DNA of 34,967 bases from Gamarada debralockiae. Its lineage: Eukaryota; Ascomycota; Leotiomycetes; Helotiales; Hyphodiscaceae. The notes beneath the pieces were generated by a model. The model was given only the letters and a program-made list of their open reading frames with translations, was not told the origin of the DNA and made no database searches. The DNA is taken from contig NXFV01001752.1 of the NCBI GenBank assembly GCA_002803225.1, positions 1-34,967 of the forward strand, given 5' to 3'. A program made the position numbers and the translations under genes. Shown here piece by piece: positions 32,431 to 34,967 of this stretch (position 1 is the first letter of the stretch; each line of letters begins with the position of its first letter).

Positions 32431-33157
32431 TGGTCGTCAACTTAGTTCTGGCCGTTGACTAAGCTGTTGGTAGGAACAAGCAGAACTAGCCCCAGTTTTG
32501 TACCGTTATCCCTATTGTTTCAGAGAATGGAGGTTATCCCTACTTGGAGGCAAAATGATAAGGCCATAGGCCCCATGCGAGTTATGCCGGCCGAGGCTTG
32601 ATTGAGTATTTGCCACTTATCACTGTATTTGAAGGGGCTTAGCTTCTACTTAAAGCGTATCATTAGTCAGAATAATACTCTTTTAGTACAAATTATATAC
32701 ACTGTAATCTACGTAACCTATTGAGTGGTTAATAATTTCCTTACCTCGCTGATGCTGCCTTACCGGACGGCGAGCACGACTGGTTAAATGTATTCGTAAT
32801 AAAGAGATCACAAACAGAATCTATGTGAGAGAGAATCAGGAACTTCGATTTTCAAATTGAATTAGGACTGACGTAGTAACTGAATAGAGAAGAACTTGGC
32901 AAAATCCTTAAACATAATAAAATGAATGACTATATGGTTGGAAACTGTTCTTTAAAAGCTCATAAAAAGCACACTTAATTCCTTCACTAAGTCTGACAGT
33001 CATCTTGTAGTACCCCCTGTTTAACACATTCCCTTGTTAATTACTCGAGAAATAGTGACACGTGAGAATCCTGAGTATCAAGAAAAGACCCGATCTCTCC
33101 ACTGAAACATTGGCTGGAATTGTTTGAAGCCCCCCGGAAACATCCAATTGACTGAGG
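32431..33157. other. Degraded repeat DNA, no gene seen
   Basis: Stops occur in all frames. 32600-33060 is AT-rich. It probably continues the 5' remains of the LINE in its first ~150 bases. The last ~100 bases are the 3' flank of the GFA-like gene. Confidence 0.4.
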
Positions 33158-33734
33158 TCACATAGATTCCGGACGTTGGTTGGCTTTGTACGCCTGGACT
33201 TTAGGTGCTATGACCTTCCAACGCTCGAGGCTCTGGGCTGGCCAATACTTCTCTAACTCATAGAATTCGTCAACTAGGGGTACATTGGGAGATAAGGTGA
33301 CCCAAGGCTGCTTCGAAGCAGCGTATATATGGATGTCGGGAGGAAAGAGATCCGGTTTGTCAAGGGTACCAATACGGATGAATCGGAGGAAGGGACCACC
33401 ACCGGGATAGTTACTCCAAATAGCGACATGGCATTTAGGGCAACGCGCAATGGTCTGACCCATACCGCTCTGGGACGGGGTAAGAATCAACTCCGGTTCT
33501 CCCGACAGGTGTGTGACCTGATCAGACTCAACTACTGCATTAAGAGCAAAGGAAGAGCCAGTTTCGCGCTGGCACCCTAAGGATCCGGGTTAGTTCATCT
33601 TTAAAATAAAAGGTTGAGGGGGTGTTACAGCGACAATGGCAGCAGTGGACGAAAAGGGGCTTTGCCTCCATGCGGTATGCGATATACTTGCAACCGCAAC
33701 GACCCTCCAACGGATACACAGCATCATGAGCCAT
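33158..33734 (-). CDS. GFA / CENP-V-like zinc-binding enzyme (Mss4-like fold)
   Basis: Exons 33734-33629 and 33576-33158, with a 52-nt intron (GTAACA, ACTAAC branch, CCTTAG), give 174 residues. The start has a good context (GCCATGG). Zinc-ligand patterns of the glutathione-dependent formaldehyde-activating (GFA) family are complete: GRCGCKYIAY, HCCHCRWCQRETGSSFALNA (joined across the intron), then ARCPKCHVAIWSNY. Strands FLRFIRIGTLDKP and DIHIYAASKQPWV and the short helix LVDEFYELEKYWP also fit. The family binds one structural and one catalytic zinc and may handle thiol adducts; most fungal members have no proven substrate. The frame is undamaged even though AT-rich repeats lie on both sides. 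Confidence 0.88.
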
Positions 33735-34006
33735 GGCGCTTGATGATGAGATGACGAATCTTGGGCTTTGACAGTGACTATTGGGACAGACCTGAGAAAC
33801 GTATAGCGCACGATAAGAGGTGACAGTTCTGTGAGCGGAAGCCCGAGGAAGCGAGCGCTTTAAATGGCTGAAATCATCATTGAGAGATGCGTTCTTGCAG
33901 AATGACTCATTGCAAAGGGCGCAGGGCGGAGTGACACTGAAACATAACTTGCAGAATTGACGGCTTTGCGCGCGTTAATCTGGTGGGCGATACAACGACT
34001 AACGCA
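33735..34006. other. Upstream region of the GFA-like gene
   Basis: Balanced composition, and no gene seen. It presumably carries the promoter of the GFA-like gene. Confidence 0.35.
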
Positions 34007-34483
34007 ACTAGTGTCAAGTCGCTTTTTTTTTTTCGCGAACTTCGATGATTCAAAGAAAAATCGAGAAAATCGCCAACTTCTAAGTCAATGAATATAAGTT
34101 CAGACTACATTATATAGTAATATATTAATTATAAGACTTAAATCTATTACCTACTATAAGGGCTAATTATATAAAGCTCTTTGGCTGTAATTTTATGGGG
34201 TGTACCAAACCGCGATTCTTGCGGCTTAGAGGAAGCCTAAAATTCATGTATAAACTTGCACGACCCCGCGGACACTAAAAATCACGACTCAGGGCACTTC
34301 TTAAATCATAACTAGAATAGCTTTATATATAAAATTCTTTGATATAGTAAGTGTTTACTATATAAAGATTTTTTCTGCCCAATACTAGCCTATCTGTATC
34401 CATGGTGGGATGTGCTATAAGTAGGATAAGATCAAGTGTTTTTCAAGAATCGAGTTTCGCAAAATCAGCGATTTGACACTAGT
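34007..34483. mobile_element. 477-bp AT-rich inverted-repeat element
   Basis: 34007-34022 (ACTAGTGTCAAGTCGC) and 34468-34483 (GCGATTTGACACTAGT) are inverted, 15 of 16 bases matching. Similarity goes on inwards for some 20 further bases with gaps (CGAACTTCGAT-type against CGAAACTCGAT). The inside is AT-rich and non-coding, with a small hairpin, ATATAGTAA..TTACTATAT, near 34350. ACTAGTATAGATTTCGC at about 34541 resembles the left end again and may mark the start of a second copy. A target duplication was not resolved. Confidence 0.65.
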
Positions 34484-34609
34484 TATGGCTGAGTTTCCCC
34501 CCCCCCCAAAAAAAAGGATTCACTCACCACCATTTGCAAAACTAGTATAGATTTCGCTTTTTCTTACCCCCTATCTCATGCCTAGGTAATAATAAATAGT
34601 AAATAAAAG

Positions 34610-34927
34610 CTTAGAATTAGTGATCCTATAAGCTATTAGTTAGTAAGTTATAAGACTTTAATTATTAAAGCTTTAGGCTTTAAACAAGTACATAAGCTAT
34701 TACTTAGAAGGTAAATTTAAAGGCCCTCTATCACTAAAATTTTAAGCTGTTGGTCGCTAATTTTATAGGCTCTTGAGAACTAAAATTTCAAGCTGTTAGT
34801 CACTAAAATTTTAAGCTATTAGCTACTAAATTCACAGGCTTATATAATCAATAACTCTTTAAGCTCTGTATTATGAAAATTCTAGGCTACTAGTTACTAA
34901 TTTAGTTACCTTAAAAAGCTCTTAAAT

Positions 34928-34928
<1 letters not shown>
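34610..34928. repeat. Degenerate tandem repeat, unit about 23 nt
   Basis: AAGCT or AGGCT recurs about every 23-24 bases, each time in a frame like CACTAAAATTTTAAGCTGTT followed by a GGT/AGT end. The clearest units run from about 34731 to 34910. The sequence is AT-rich with mutations throughout, consistent with RIP or simple decay. Confidence 0.55.

Positions 34929-34929
<1 letters not shown>

Positions 34930-34967
<38 letters not shown>
34930..34967. repeat. Poly-A run of 38 bases at the window end
   Basis: The window stops inside this run. It could be a retroelement tail or the place where an assembly broke. Confidence 0.8.

Noticed and set aside
1..34967. A biosynthetic cluster or a new defence-like system built from the intact genes
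   Set aside because: Transporter, NTF2-like, cupin, thioesterase and GFA genes are scattered among unrelated genes and dead repeats, with no core synthase, shared regulation or conserved spacing visible.

Overview
The window looks like nuclear DNA of a filamentous ascomycete, probably a leotiomycete. That placement is an inference from protein character, not from a search. Genes are cut by 45-170 nt introns with GT..AG ends and CTAAC-type branch points, and intact gene islands alternate with AT-rich, stop-riddled repeat DNA of the kind left by repeat-induced point mutation (RIP). No operon, CRISPR array, rRNA or convincing tRNA was seen.

Layout. 1-2400: degraded repeat DNA with a hAT-like BED-finger relic. 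2516-4373: an intact six-exon sugar transporter, convergent with a small NTF2-like/SnoaL-like gene (4667-5080). 5081-7246: decayed repeats containing a 260-bp inverted-repeat element. 7247-9880: two cell-surface genes on the minus strand (a single-pass Ser/Thr-rich membrane protein and a GPI-type Kre9/Knh1-like protein), with the broken basic region of a bZIP gene between them. 9881-13565: a tiny hairpin element and an unrecognised gene with an in-frame stop. 13566-18735: the healthiest stretch, with a Dap1-like MAPR haem protein, a hotdog thioesterase and, divergent from it, a 643-residue proline/serine-rich coiled-coil protein.

19587-23565 is a gene graveyard: a RecQ-family helicase with at least six frameshifts and three stops, a DUF6594-like C-terminal relic, and a BTB/POZ gene with a one-base deletion. 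24464-27223 holds an intact cupin gene and an intact TLC-like multi-pass membrane gene, separated by a TA-flanked inverted-repeat element. 27224-31150 is again decayed coding sequence, including two blocks of an ankyrin protein. 31151-32410 is the 3' end of a LINE with an AAATC tail and a second copy of the 260-bp element nested inside. 33158-33734 is an intact GFA/CENP-V-like zinc enzyme gene. The window ends in AT-rich repeats, a 477-bp inverted-repeat element, a degenerate ~23-nt tandem repeat and a 38-base poly-A run.

The intact genes are ordinary single-locus housekeeping, transport or surface genes and do not form an evident pathway. I do not see a new defence or biosynthetic system. 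The most notable content is four non-coding inverted-repeat elements, two of them copies of one family, and a run of freshly to moderately decayed genes whose lesions can be read base by base.
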